Shown: positions 24,256-31,979 of the stretch, in pieces
Numbering within the stretch: the first letter of the stretch is position 1
Layout: every line of letters starts with the position of its first letter
Assembly (NCBI RefSeq): GCF_900188345.1
Contig: NZ_FZOD01000074.1
Coordinates: 1-46,041, forward strand
Direction of reading: 5' to 3'
DNA length: 46,041 bases
Source of the DNA: Streptosporangium subroseum
GTDB taxonomy: Bacteria; Actinomycetota; Actinomycetes; Streptosporangiales; Streptosporangiaceae
Notes under the pieces: generated by a model
What the model saw: the letters and a program-made list of their open reading frames with translations, nothing else
Databases searched by the model: none
What the model was told of the DNA's origin: nothing
Translations under genes and position numbers: made by a program

Positions 24256-25206
24256 TCAGGACTTCTTGCTACCGGTCCGCTTACTGCGGGGCTGGCGGGT
24301 CGGCTGCTGGCGGATCGGCTTGGGCTCCGGTTCCACGGGCGGCGCCGGGGGCTCCGGGGGCGGCTTCCTGACCTTGCTCAGCAGGCTCGGCTTGGGCTCA
24401 GGAGTCGTCACGTTTCCCTTGGCGTCGACCACGGGGGAGGGGTTGCGGCTGTAGAACCAGTGTTGCTGACTCAGGGTCCACAGGTTGGTGGTGACCCAGT
24501 AAAGGATCAGGCCGAGGGGGAAGTTCAGCGAGAAGAACGCGAACAGCGGCGAGACGTACATCAGCAGCTTCTGCTGCTTCGCCATCGGGTTGTCCGGCAT
24601 CTGCGCTATCGAGCGGCCCACGCTCTGCCGGACGGTGAGGAACGTGGTCAGCGAGCTGATCGCCACGAAGAACGCGAGCACGATCTTCGTCTGGATCGGG
24701 TTCGCGCCGAACGCCTCGATCTCCGGGCCGGTGCTCCAGAAGGTCGCGGGCAGCGGGGCGCCGAAGATGTGCGCATGCCGGGCACTGTCGACGAACTGCT
24801 GCGTCATGCCGAACTTGAGCTGGCCGTGCGCCATGGCGTTGAGCACGGTGAACATCGAGATGAAGATCGGGAACTGGGCCACGACCGGCAGACAGCCGCC
24901 GAGCGGGTTGGCCCCCTGCCCCTGGTACAGCGCCATGACCTCCTGGTTCATGCGCTGCTTGTCGTTCTTGTATCGCTTGCGGATCTCTGCGACCTGTGGG
25001 CCCAGCTCCTGCATCTTCTTCGACGAGCGCATCTGCTTGAGGAAGAGGGGGAAGATCAGCAGCCGCATCAGGACCGTCAGCGTGATGATGGTCAGCGCCC
25101 ATGTCAGCCCGCTGTCCGGGCTGAGGACGCTGCTGTAGCCCTGATGAATCCAGATGATGACTTGGGCGACTGCTGTATATAGCCAGTTCAGCCAGGACAG
25201 CTCCAC
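24256..25206 (-). CDS. yidC: Membrane protein insertase YidC (Oxa1 family)
   Basis: A 316-residue insertase. The GTG at 25206 is preferred, with AGGGAG just upstream; the frame is open to 25263 but that extension would be the out-of-frame tail of yidD. It has the Gram-positive-type five-helix core: WALTIITLTVLMRLLIFPLFLKQM with the hydrophilic-groove Arg, a cytoplasmic hairpin, GCLPVVAQFPIFISMF, and NFPLGLILYWVTTNLWTL. A long Pro/Lys-rich C-terminal tail (about 70 residues) probably contacts the ribosome. It inserts membrane proteins alone or with SecYEG. Confidence 0.94.
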   Translation of the reverse strand: MELSWLNWLYTAVAQVIIWIHQGYSSVLSPDSGLTWALTIITLTVLMRLLIFPLFLKQMRSSKKMQELGPQVAEIRKRYKNDKQRMNQEVMALYQGQGANPLGGCLPVVAQFPIFISMFTVLNAMAHGQLKFGMTQQFVDSARHAHIFGAPLPATFWSTGPEIEAFGANPIQTKIVLAFFVAISSLTTFLTVRQSVGRSIAQMPDNPMAKQQKLLMYVSPLFAFFSLNFPLGLILYWVTTNLWTLSQQHWFYSRNPSPVVDAKGNVTTPEPKPSLLSKVRKPPPEPPAPPVEPEPKPIRQQPTRQPRSKRTGSKKS

Positions 25207-25210
25207 CGAG

Positions 25211-25492
25211 CTAGCTCCCTTGCGTTTCGTCGGACCGGCCCGGGCGTGGGGGCACCGGGTCAAAACCTCCGGGATGGAATGGGTGGCAACGCCCGATTCT
25301 CCGGATCGTCAACCATGTGCCGCGCAGCGCACCATGGACGGTCAACGCCTCAAGACCGTAAGCACTACACGAAGGATGGAAACGGCAACGGGGGCCCAGC
25401 AGAGGGCTCACGTAGGCCCGGTAGAACCGGACCGGAGCCATCAGGACCCTGGCAGCCGGAGAAATCCCGGCGGTCTGCTGCGCCGTCATCAT
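25211..25492 (-). CDS. yidD: Membrane protein insertion efficiency factor YidD
   Basis: A 93-residue protein with the family core YRAYVSPLLGPRCRFHPSCSAYGLEAL and RIGRCHPFHPGGFDPVP. It is a small amphipathic protein that aids YidC-dependent insertion. Its ATG overlaps the rnpA stop by 4 bp, and it ends 5 bp before the yidC start, so the three are translationally coupled. Confidence 0.93.
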   Translation of the reverse strand: MMTAQQTAGISPAARVLMAPVRFYRAYVSPLLGPRCRFHPSCSAYGLEALTVHGALRGTWLTIRRIGRCHPFHPGGFDPVPPRPGRSDETQGS

Positions 25493-25863
25493 CGCCCATC
25501 CATGCGAGTCTTGGAAGACTCTCGCCGCCTGAGTAAACGATCCAACGCGACGTCAAGCTCGGCGGCAAGGCGCTCGCTCCGCGCGGACGCGGCCGGTGGA
25601 TTGGCGCGTACAACCAGCAGGCTACCTCTCGGAAGCCTGTCGAGACGGTCTCGCATGAGGTGTCTCAACTGACGTTTAACTCGATTTCGTATAACAGCGC
25701 CTCCCACGGCGCGGCTCACCACGAATCCGATCAAAGGGGGTTCATCCGCATTCGGACGCATGCTGAGGTGCGCGACCAGTGTGGGGCGGCCTGCTCGGCT
25801 TCCCTTTCTGACCGCGTTGGCGAACTCCTCGCCCCGGCGCATGCGGGACACGGACGGCAACAC
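25489..25863 (-). CDS. rnpA: Ribonuclease P protein component
   Basis: A 124-residue basic protein that assists the RNase P RNA in 5' tRNA maturation. The signature GFVVSRAVGGAVIRNRVKRQLRHLMR contains the conserved RNR motif. The GTG at 25863 is chosen because homologues begin at LPS-x-SRMRRGEEF; the frame is open to 25893. It lies between rpmH and yidD in the universal order. Confidence 0.93.
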   Translation of the reverse strand: MLPSVSRMRRGEEFANAVRKGSRAGRPTLVAHLSMRPNADEPPLIGFVVSRAVGGAVIRNRVKRQLRHLMRDRLDRLPRGSLLVVRANPPAASARSERLAAELDVALDRLLRRRESSKTRMDGR

Positions 25864-25974
25864 GAGAGACCTTGATTGACCCTCGGCAGACACGGCTGTC
25901 GCCCGCCGACATCACGGCCGGCGGGCAACGGTGCGTGGCTGCCTTGGCCCGGCGAACCGGGCGCAACGGATGCG

Positions 25975-26112
25975 TCAGGCGGACAGCTCGACGCGGCCCT
26001 TGCGCCGACGGGCGGCCAGGATGGCACGGCCGGCGCGAGTGCGCATGCGGAGACGGAAGCCGTGAGTCTTCGCGCGACGGCGGTTGTTCGGCTGGAAAGT
26101 ACGCTTGGTCAC
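25975..26112 (-). CDS. rpmH: 50S ribosomal protein L34
   Basis: A 45-codon gene reading GTG at 26112 to TGA at 25975. The product (TKRTFQPNNRRRAKTHGFR, then LRMRTRAGRAILAARRRKGR and VELSA) is an unmistakable L34. It lies 111 bp upstream of rnpA, transcribed away from dnaA. Confidence 0.97.
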   Translation of the reverse strand: MTKRTFQPNNRRRAKTHGFRLRMRTRAGRAILAARRRKGRVELSA

Positions 26113-26224
26113 GAGTGGGCTCCAGGCTTAAGCGCATCCCCAGCACATGGGGACGCTCGACAGTGGCTGGCTTACCGGAAGCGGGGCATGCGAAATAGCC
26201 GTCGCGTGGCAAGCCGACCTTCGT

Positions 26225-26254
26225 ACGTTAGGGGTCACGCGTGTCCCAGGTCAA
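26225..26254 (-). promoter_or_regulatory. Putative sigma-A promoter of rpmH operon
   Basis: On the minus strand TTGACC (26249-26254) and TAACGT (26225-26230) are 18 nt apart. This would give a leader of about 105 nt before rpmH. Confidence 0.55.
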
Positions 26255-26277
26255 ACCGGGGGGCACGCCTATATAGG

Positions 26278-26386
26278 TTATCCACCTTTCCACAGGCCAC
26301 TTTTCCACCGGCGCCTCGCCATCCACAGGATGTGCACGCAGTGTCCCTCGTGCTGCCACTAGGCTGTGGACAACGTCTTGTCCACA
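26278..26386. promoter_or_regulatory. DnaA boxes in the rpmH-dnaA spacer
   Basis: TGTGGACAA (26365-26373) and TTGTCCACA (26378-26386) form a perfect inverted pair around a 4-nt centre. TTATCCACC (26278-26286) is one mismatch from the strong box and adjoins an AT-rich palindrome CCTATATAGG (26268-26277). Further TGTGGA words occur near 26476, 26532 and 26574. These suit autoregulation of dnaA. The rest of 26113-26636 holds no gene. Confidence 0.7.
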
Positions 26387-26636
26387 GCTGGGGACAGGGC
26401 TACTGTCGTCCCTTCCAGACCTTCTCTCTACTGCGAGAATGCGCCAGGGCCGCAGGTATCAGACTGTGCACACCTTGTGGATTCGATGTGGATTTCGAAC
26501 AGTGCCCCCGGCGGGGCCACGGGGACGCCGGCATGTGGACAACAGCGGAATCCGGCACGCCCGGCGGCCATCGGTGTGGATAAACAGATCGCGGTGAACT
26601 AAGGCGGGACCGCGTCGGGAGGAGGAGAGCCGGACC

Positions 26637-28382
26637 ATGGATGGAATGGATCTCAGCGCGGTATGGGCACGGGCGTTGGAGAACTCCCTCAACGAGAGCG
26701 TCCCCTCCCAGCAGCGCGTCTGGCTCAGCATGACCCGGCCCTTCGGCCTCATGAACGACACCGTGGTCCTGGCCGCCCCCACCGATTTCGCCAGAGATGT
26801 CCTGGAAAATAAGCTTCGTCCGCTTATCAGCCACGCACTCTCCAAGGAGTTCGGCCGCCCGATGCGGGTCGCGGTCATGGTGGACCCCGCCGCGGCCGGT
26901 TCGGAGCCCGGCCTCGCCCCTCGCCAGGAGCCTTATCCCCAGGCACCGCAGACGAGTTATACACAGGGCAACGGACCGCAGCAGAGTTATACACAGTCGG
27001 TAACTCCCCAGCACCACAACGGTTCTGGCCTGCAGCACCCCTATCCGACCCCCGGGCCCGCCGCCCCTCCGTCCACCGAATATCCACAGCATCAACCACA
27101 GGGCCAGCCGTTCTCCTACCCGTACCAGCACGTGGAGGAGTCCCCTCAGCCCTACCTCCCCGCGGAGCCCTCCCCACAGCCACCGCAGGGGGAGCCGAAC
27201 TCCGGATACGGCCGCGGCGGCTACACCCCGCAACCCTCTCCTCCGCGCCCCGAACCGGACACCTTCGACCGCGGCGCGCAGAACCCGGGCCCCAGCCACG
27301 TGCAGAACAGGTGGGACAGCCGCGGCAGCCGTACGCAGGGAGAGCCAGCCCGGCTGAACCCGAAGTACACCTTTGACACCTTTGTTATCGGCTCCAGCAA
27401 CCGGTTCGCCCACGCGGCGGCGGTCGCGGTGGCCGAGGCGCCGGCCAAGGCGTACAACCCGCTGTTCATCTACGGTGACTCGGGTTTGGGCAAGACCCAC
27501 CTGCTGCACGCGATCGGCCACTACGCGCAGAGCCTCTACGACGGCGCGCGGGTGAGATACGTGAGCTCGGAGGAGTTCACCAACGACTTCATCAACTCCA
27601 TCCGCGACCACAAGGCAGACGGCTTCCGCAGCCGCTACCGGGCCGTGGACATCCTGCTTGTGGACGACATCCAGTTCCTGGAGGGCAAGGAGCAGACGCA
27701 GGAGGAGTTCTTCCACACCTTCAACACGCTGCACAACGCCAACAAGCAGATCGTCATCTCCAGCGACCGGGCGCCCAAGCAGCTGGTCACGCTGGAAGAC
27801 CGGCTCCGCAACCGGTTCGAGTGGGGCCTGATCACCGACGTCCAGCCGCCCGAGCTGGAGACCCGCATCGCGATCCTGCGCAAGAAGGCGATCCAGGAGG
27901 GCCTGGCCGCCCCGCCCGAGGTGCTCGAATACATCGCCAGCCGCATCTCCACCAACATCCGCGAGCTCGAGGGCGCCCTGATCCGGGTGACCGCGTTCGC
28001 CAGCCTGAACCGGCAGTCGGTGGATCTGCAGCTCGCCGAGGTCGTGCTCAAGGACCTGATCACCGAGGACGCCGGCTCCGAGATCACCGTAGCCACGATC
28101 ATGGCCTCCACCGCGGCCTACTTCGGGCTGTCGATCGACGATCTGTGCGGCGGGTCACGCTCGCGCGTCCTGGTCACCGCCCGCCAGATCGCGATGTATC
28201 TGTGCAGGGAACTCACCGACATGTCGCTGCCGAAGATCGGCCAGCAGTTCGGCGGCCGCGACCACACCACGGTCATGCACGCCGACCGCAAGATCCGCTC
28301 CCTGATGGCCGAGCGTCGCTCGATCTACAACCAGGTCAACGAACTCACCACCAGGATCAAGCAGCAGTCGCGCAATGGATGA
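26637..28382 (+). CDS. dnaA: Chromosomal replication initiator DnaA
   Basis: A 581-residue initiator. The ATG at 26637 follows GGAGGAGAG. Domain I (1-80) begins DLSAVWARALENSLNESVP. Domain II (about 85-235) is a long Pro/Gln/Tyr-rich linker, typical of mycelial actinomycetes. The AAA+ domain III has Walker A GDSGLGKTH (from Gly280) and Walker B ILLVDDIQFL. Domain IV carries the DNA-recognition motif FGGRDHTTVMHADRKI. It opens oriC immediately downstream. The coding sequence of domain II itself contains DnaA-box sequences. Confidence 0.97.
   Translation: MDGMDLSAVWARALENSLNESVPSQQRVWLSMTRPFGLMNDTVVLAAPTDFARDVLENKLRPLISHALSKEFGRPMRVAVMVDPAAAGSEPGLAPRQEPYPQAPQTSYTQGNGPQQSYTQSVTPQHHNGSGLQHPYPTPGPAAPPSTEYPQHQPQGQPFSYPYQHVEESPQPYLPAEPSPQPPQGEPNSGYGRGGYTPQPSPPRPEPDTFDRGAQNPGPSHVQNRWDSRGSRTQGEPARLNPKYTFDTFVIGSSNRFAHAAAVAVAEAPAKAYNPLFIYGDSGLGKTHLLHAIGHYAQSLYDGARVRYVSSEEFTNDFINSIRDHKADGFRSRYRAVDILLVDDIQFLEGKEQTQEEFFHTFNTLHNANKQIVISSDRAPKQLVTLEDRLRNRFEWGLITDVQPPELETRIAILRKKAIQEGLAAPPEVLEYIASRISTNIRELEGALIRVTAFASLNRQSVDLQLAEVVLKDLITEDAGSEITVATIMASTAAYFGLSIDDLCGGSRSRVLVTARQIAMYLCRELTDMSLPKIGQQFGGRDHTTVMHADRKIRSLMAERRSIYNQVNELTTRIKQQSRNG
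26933..27088. promoter_or_regulatory. DnaA-box cluster inside the dnaA domain II coding region
   Basis: TTATACACA occurs at 26957-26965 and 26987-26995, exactly 30 bp apart and fitting the strong box TTATNCACA. TTATCCCCA (26933-26941) and ATATCCACA (27080-27088) are each one mismatch away. The amino acids encoded (SYTQ twice) lie in the unconserved linker. Confidence 0.6.
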
Positions 28383-28956
28383 GGATTTCCCTCGCGTGAT
28401 GCACAGGCTGTGGAAAACCTTGTGGATCATTGGCACGGCCGTGGCAAAAGAGCGCCATCGGAGCACCCAACCATGATCATCCGGGAGGTCAGCGTCCCGA
28501 ACCCCGTTCGGGACGTGGGGATAACTCTGGGGAGAACTTGGGGACAACTTGGGGACAACTCGTGGATAACCTGTGGGGACCCTGTGAAGAGAGTTTTCCC
28601 CAGGGACAAAACGACCTCTTACCCGGTGGACAACCTGGGGAAACCTCGTGGATAACCGGTGGACAGAGGACCCAAGATCTGGGGATGGCCTGTGTGTACA
28701 ACTCGGTTCTCCCCAGGCCCAAGAGTTCTCCACACCGTTCACCCACAGGCCCGGTGGATGAAAAAACAGGGTCTGAGCTGCGGAAACAACGGCTTTCCAC
28801 AGTATCCACCGCCCCTAATGCGATGACCACTTGTATCTCTCAATAGGAAACCCAAGAGCCATAAGAGGGTTCCGGGAGAGCGCAGGTGCGGGACAGTGAA
28901 CACTTGAACCCCAGGCACCGAGCGAACGGCGCTCGATACACAGGAGGCAGATCCAC
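28383..28956. other. oriC: Origin of chromosomal replication, oriC
   Basis: The 574-bp dnaA-dnaN spacer has no gene and is dense in DnaA boxes and near-boxes: 28409, 28421, 28516, 28539, 28550, 28561, 28625, 28647 and 28658 in one orientation (T/C/G-GTGGA(T/C)AA type), then 28726, 28793 and 28802 inverted (TTCTCCACA, CTTTCCACA, GTATCCACC). Position and box content match actinomycete origins. Boxes left of about 28670 point one way and those right of 28720 the other. Confidence 0.93.
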
Positions 28957-30096
28957 GTGATGTTCCGGGTCGACCGAGACGTGCTCGCTGAGGCGGTCGC
29001 ATGGACGGCGCGCAGTCTGCCTGCGCGCCCCTCCGTGCCGGTGCTGGCCGGCATGCGTCTCGAAGTCACCGAAGACGGGCAGCTCAAGCTCTCCGGCTTC
29101 GACTACGAGGTCTCCGCCGAGGTGACCCTCGAACTGCAGACGGGCGAGGCAGGCGTCGTGCTCGTCTCCGGCAGGCTGCTCGCCGAGATCACCAGGGCGC
29201 TGCCCGCACAACCGGTGGAATTTGTTGTGGAGGGCGCGAAGGCCGTCGTCACCTGTGGCAGCGCGCGGTTCACCCTTCTCACCATGCCTGTGGAGGACTA
29301 CCCGTCCCTGCCGGCCATGCCCCCGGCCGCGGGACGGATCGGCAGCGACGTGTTCGCCTCGGCCGTCGGCCAGGTCGCCGTGGCCGCAGGCAAGGACGAC
29401 ACCCTGCCGATGCTCACCGGCGTGCGCGTGGAGATCGAGGGCGACACGGTCACCCTGGCGGCGACCGACCGCTACCGCCTCGCCGTACGAGAGCTGAAGT
29501 GGCAGCCGGACCAGCCCGACTTCTCCGCGATCGCCATGATCCCCGGCAAGACCCTCGCCGACACGGCCAAGGCCCTGGGCAACACCGGTGCCGAGATCGA
29601 GATCGCGATGAGCTCGGTCGGCGGCACCGGCGAAGGCATGATCGGCTTCTCCAGTGCCGGCCGCCGCACCACCACCCGGCTGCTCGACCCCGAGTTCCCC
29701 AAGTACCGCTCGCTGCTGCCGACCGAGTTCTCCGCCCGCGCCGACCTGCCGACGAGCGTCTTCGTCGAGGCCGTCAAGCGCGTGGCCCTGGTCGCCGAGC
29801 GCAACACCCCCGTCCGGCTGGCCTTCCGCGGCGACGAGGTCGTCCTGGAGGCGGGCAGCGGCGACGAGGCCCAGGCGGTCGAGGTGCTCGCGGTCGACTT
29901 CGAGGGCGACGACATCAACATCGCCTTCAACCACCAGTTCCTGCTGGAGGGGCTCGGCGCGATCGACTCCGATGTGGCGCGCCTGCAGATGACCACGTCC
30001 ACCAAGCCCGCCATCCTCACCGGTGGCAAGCCTGTGGACGACGGCGGGGTTCCCGACTACCGCTACCTGATCATGCCCATCCGCCTCTCCAGCTGA
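28957..30096 (+). CDS. dnaN: DNA polymerase III subunit beta (sliding clamp)
   Basis: A 379-residue clamp of three repeated domains. The N terminus FRVDRDVLAEAVAWTARSLPARP and the C-terminal end YLIMPIRLSS (the conserved P-x-R region) are diagnostic. AGGAGGCAG lies 6 nt before GTG 28957; the next codon is ATG at 28960 and may be the true start. It encircles DNA and tethers polymerase III, and it immediately follows oriC. Confidence 0.96.
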   Translation: MMFRVDRDVLAEAVAWTARSLPARPSVPVLAGMRLEVTEDGQLKLSGFDYEVSAEVTLELQTGEAGVVLVSGRLLAEITRALPAQPVEFVVEGAKAVVTCGSARFTLLTMPVEDYPSLPAMPPAAGRIGSDVFASAVGQVAVAAGKDDTLPMLTGVRVEIEGDTVTLAATDRYRLAVRELKWQPDQPDFSAIAMIPGKTLADTAKALGNTGAEIEIAMSSVGGTGEGMIGFSSAGRRTTTRLLDPEFPKYRSLLPTEFSARADLPTSVFVEAVKRVALVAERNTPVRLAFRGDEVVLEAGSGDEAQAVEVLAVDFEGDDINIAFNHQFLLEGLGAIDSDVARLQMTTSTKPAILTGGKPVDDGGVPDYRYLIMPIRLSS

Positions 30097-30171
30097 TCCG
30101 GCACGCTGGGCGGCGAGCCGGACCGAGACGCGGGAGCGGATGTGGACGCGGAGGCGGAGGCGAGGCATGGG

Positions 30172-30903
30172 ATGACCATGATCAAAGCCTGTCTCAACGG
30201 AAACAGGAGACCCGGCGACCACCCGGCCCTCCCTGTGACACCCCTGGAGCTCGCTGAAGCGGCCCGTGAGGCGCGTGAGGCGGGTGCGGACGCCGTGCAC
30301 ATGCATCCGCGCGACGCGACGGGCAGGGAGTCACTCAGCGCCGTCCACATCGGCGCGGCCGTCCGCACGGTGCGGCAGGCGTGTCCCGGGTTTCCCGTCG
30401 GGGTCAGCACGGGCCTGTGGATAACCGGCGGGGACGTCGAGGCGCGGCGCGAGGCCGTACAGGGCTGGGCCGAGCTGGAGCCGCGGGACCGGCCGGATTT
30501 CGCGTCGGTGAACCTCGCTGAAGAGGGCTTCTCCGACCTGTGGCAGGATCTGCGGCGGCTCGGAGTGGGTGTGGAGGCCGGTGTCTGGTCTGTGGACGAC
30601 GCCGACGCGCTCGCCGCGACCGGGCTGGAGTGCCTGCGGGTGCTCGTCGAGATCATCGGCGGCTCCGCGGACACGTCCGTGTCCCGGGCACACGCGGTGC
30701 TCGCCCGCCTTGACCACCTGGGCGTTCCCGGGCCCAGGCTCCTCCACGGAGAGGAAGCCCCGGCCTGGATACTTGTGGACGAGGCGGGGCAGTTGGGTCT
30801 GGCCACGCGCATCGGCCTGGAGGATGTCCTCCACAGCCCTGTGGGCGATCCGGTTGACGGAAACGCCGAGCTGGTACGGCTCGCGCGGGCACGCCTGACG
30901 TAG
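30172..30903 (+). CDS. 3-keto-5-aminohexanoate cleavage enzyme (BKACE) family protein
   Basis: A 243-residue TIM-barrel protein resembling the BKACE (DUF849) family, which condense acetyl-CoA with beta-keto acids to give acetoacetate and a CoA ester. The N-terminal MIKACLNGNRRPGDHPALPVTP, the AGADAVHMHPRDATGRES metal/substrate motif and GVSTGLWITGG fit the family. It is shorter than typical members (about 270-310 residues), so substrate and activity are open. ATG 30172 or 30178 is the likely start; the frame extends to 30142. It separates dnaN from gnd. Confidence 0.72.
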   Translation: MTMIKACLNGNRRPGDHPALPVTPLELAEAAREAREAGADAVHMHPRDATGRESLSAVHIGAAVRTVRQACPGFPVGVSTGLWITGGDVEARREAVQGWAELEPRDRPDFASVNLAEEGFSDLWQDLRRLGVGVEAGVWSVDDADALAATGLECLRVLVEIIGGSADTSVSRAHAVLARLDHLGVPGPRLLHGEEAPAWILVDEAGQLGLATRIGLEDVLHSPVGDPVDGNAELVRLARARLT

Positions 30904-30935
30904 GTGGATGATGGAACCCTGAAGGGGGTGCTCGT

Positions 30936-31877
30936 ATGCAGATCGGCATGGTTGGGCTGGGCAAAATGGGCGGCAAAATGGCAGAGCGCCTGCGCCGCGG
31001 TGGCCACGACGTCGTCGGTTACGACCGCGATCCCGCGGTCAGTGACGTCTCAAGCCTGAAGGAGCTCATGGAGCGTCTTCAGGAGCCGCGCGCGGTGTGG
31101 GTCATGGTGCCCTCGGGGCCGCCGACCCACGCGACGATCGAGGAGCTCGGCAACCTGATGTCGCCCGGCGACATCCTCGTCGACGGCGGCAACTCGCACT
31201 ACGTGGACGACCAGAGGCACGGCGCCTACCTCGGGACCAAGCAGATCGGCTTCGTCGACTGCGGCGTGAGCGGGGGCGTGTGGGGCCTGCAGAACGGCTA
31301 CGCCCTGATGGTCGGCGGCTCGAAGGAGAACGTCGACCGGATGATGCCGGTCTTCGACACCCTCAAGCCCGAGCAGGACGGCTTTGTCCACGCCGGCGAG
31401 ATCGGCGCGGGTCACTTCGCCAAGATGGTCCACAACGGCATCGAGTACGGCATGATGCAGTCCTTCGCCGAGGGCTGGGAGCTGCTTGAGGCCTCCGACA
31501 TCGTGACCGACGTGCCCGGCGCCTTCAAGAGCTGGCGGACCGGCACGGTCATCCGCTCCTGGCTGCTCGACCTGCTGGTCCGCGCGCTCGACGAGGACCC
31601 GGCCCTGGAAGAGCTCGAGGGATACGCGCAGGACTCGGGCGAGGGCCGCTGGACGGTGCAGGCGGCCGTGGACCACGCGGTCCCGCTGCCGGTCATCACC
31701 GCCGCGCTGTACGCCAGGTTCGCCTCCCGCCAGGACGACTCGCCGGCCATGAAGGTCGTCGCGGCCCTGCGCAACCAGTTCGGCGGGCACGCCGTCACCT
31801 CCAAGGAGGGCTCGGTGGCCAAGGGCGCCGACTCCCCCGGCGCCGATGTCGTCCCGCCTGTGGAGGCCCAGAAGTAA
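30936..31877 (+). CDS. gnd: 6-phosphogluconate dehydrogenase, decarboxylating (short, NAD-type)
   Basis: A 313-residue enzyme of the short 6PGDH class (about 300 residues rather than 470). It has the Rossmann motif MQIGMVGLGKMGGKMAERL, DGGNSHYVDD, DCGVSGGVWGLQNGYALMVGG and the catalytic GAGHFAKMVHNGIEYGMMQ with Lys and Asn. The Asp residue after the second strand (VVGYDRDP) suggests preference for NAD+. It oxidises 6-phosphogluconate to ribulose-5-phosphate. The location between dnaN and recF is standard in actinomycetes. Confidence 0.9.
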   Translation: MQIGMVGLGKMGGKMAERLRRGGHDVVGYDRDPAVSDVSSLKELMERLQEPRAVWVMVPSGPPTHATIEELGNLMSPGDILVDGGNSHYVDDQRHGAYLGTKQIGFVDCGVSGGVWGLQNGYALMVGGSKENVDRMMPVFDTLKPEQDGFVHAGEIGAGHFAKMVHNGIEYGMMQSFAEGWELLEASDIVTDVPGAFKSWRTGTVIRSWLLDLLVRALDEDPALEELEGYAQDSGEGRWTVQAAVDHAVPLPVITAALYARFASRQDDSPAMKVVAALRNQFGGHAVTSKEGSVAKGADSPGADVVPPVEAQK

Positions 31878-31879
31878 TC

Positions 31880-31938
31880 CCACGTTCGTACGGCTTGCGC
31901 CCATACCTTTTCCACAGGGGCAAGCCGTACAAACGTGG
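31880..31938 (+). terminator. Long imperfect hairpin between gnd and recF
   Basis: CCACGTT-C-GTACGGCTTG (31880-31897) pairs with CAAGCCGTAC-A-AACGTGG (31921-31938) with one mismatch, 17 of 18 positions, around a 23-nt loop. It begins 3 bp after the gnd stop and probably ends that transcript. Confidence 0.7.
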
Positions 31939-31966
31939 CGAGGCCCCAGTGACGGGCGTGGCCGAC

Positions 31967-31972
31967 TAATCT
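31967..31972 (+). promoter_or_regulatory. -10 element of a probable leaderless recF transcript
   Basis: TAATCT ends 7 nt before the recF GTG start at 31980, with no Shine-Dalgarno between. No clear -35 is visible. Confidence 0.5.
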
Positions 31973-31979
31973 TCCTGAG

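Noticed and set aside
25489..25863. rnpA plus-strand overlap frames as small genes
   Set aside because: Antisense to the compact rnpA-yidD-yidC operon, with no start signals.
26400..27734. 444-codon minus-strand open frame across the dnaA upstream region
   Set aside because: It runs through the DnaA boxes and the dnaA coding region with no recognisable domain or codon bias.
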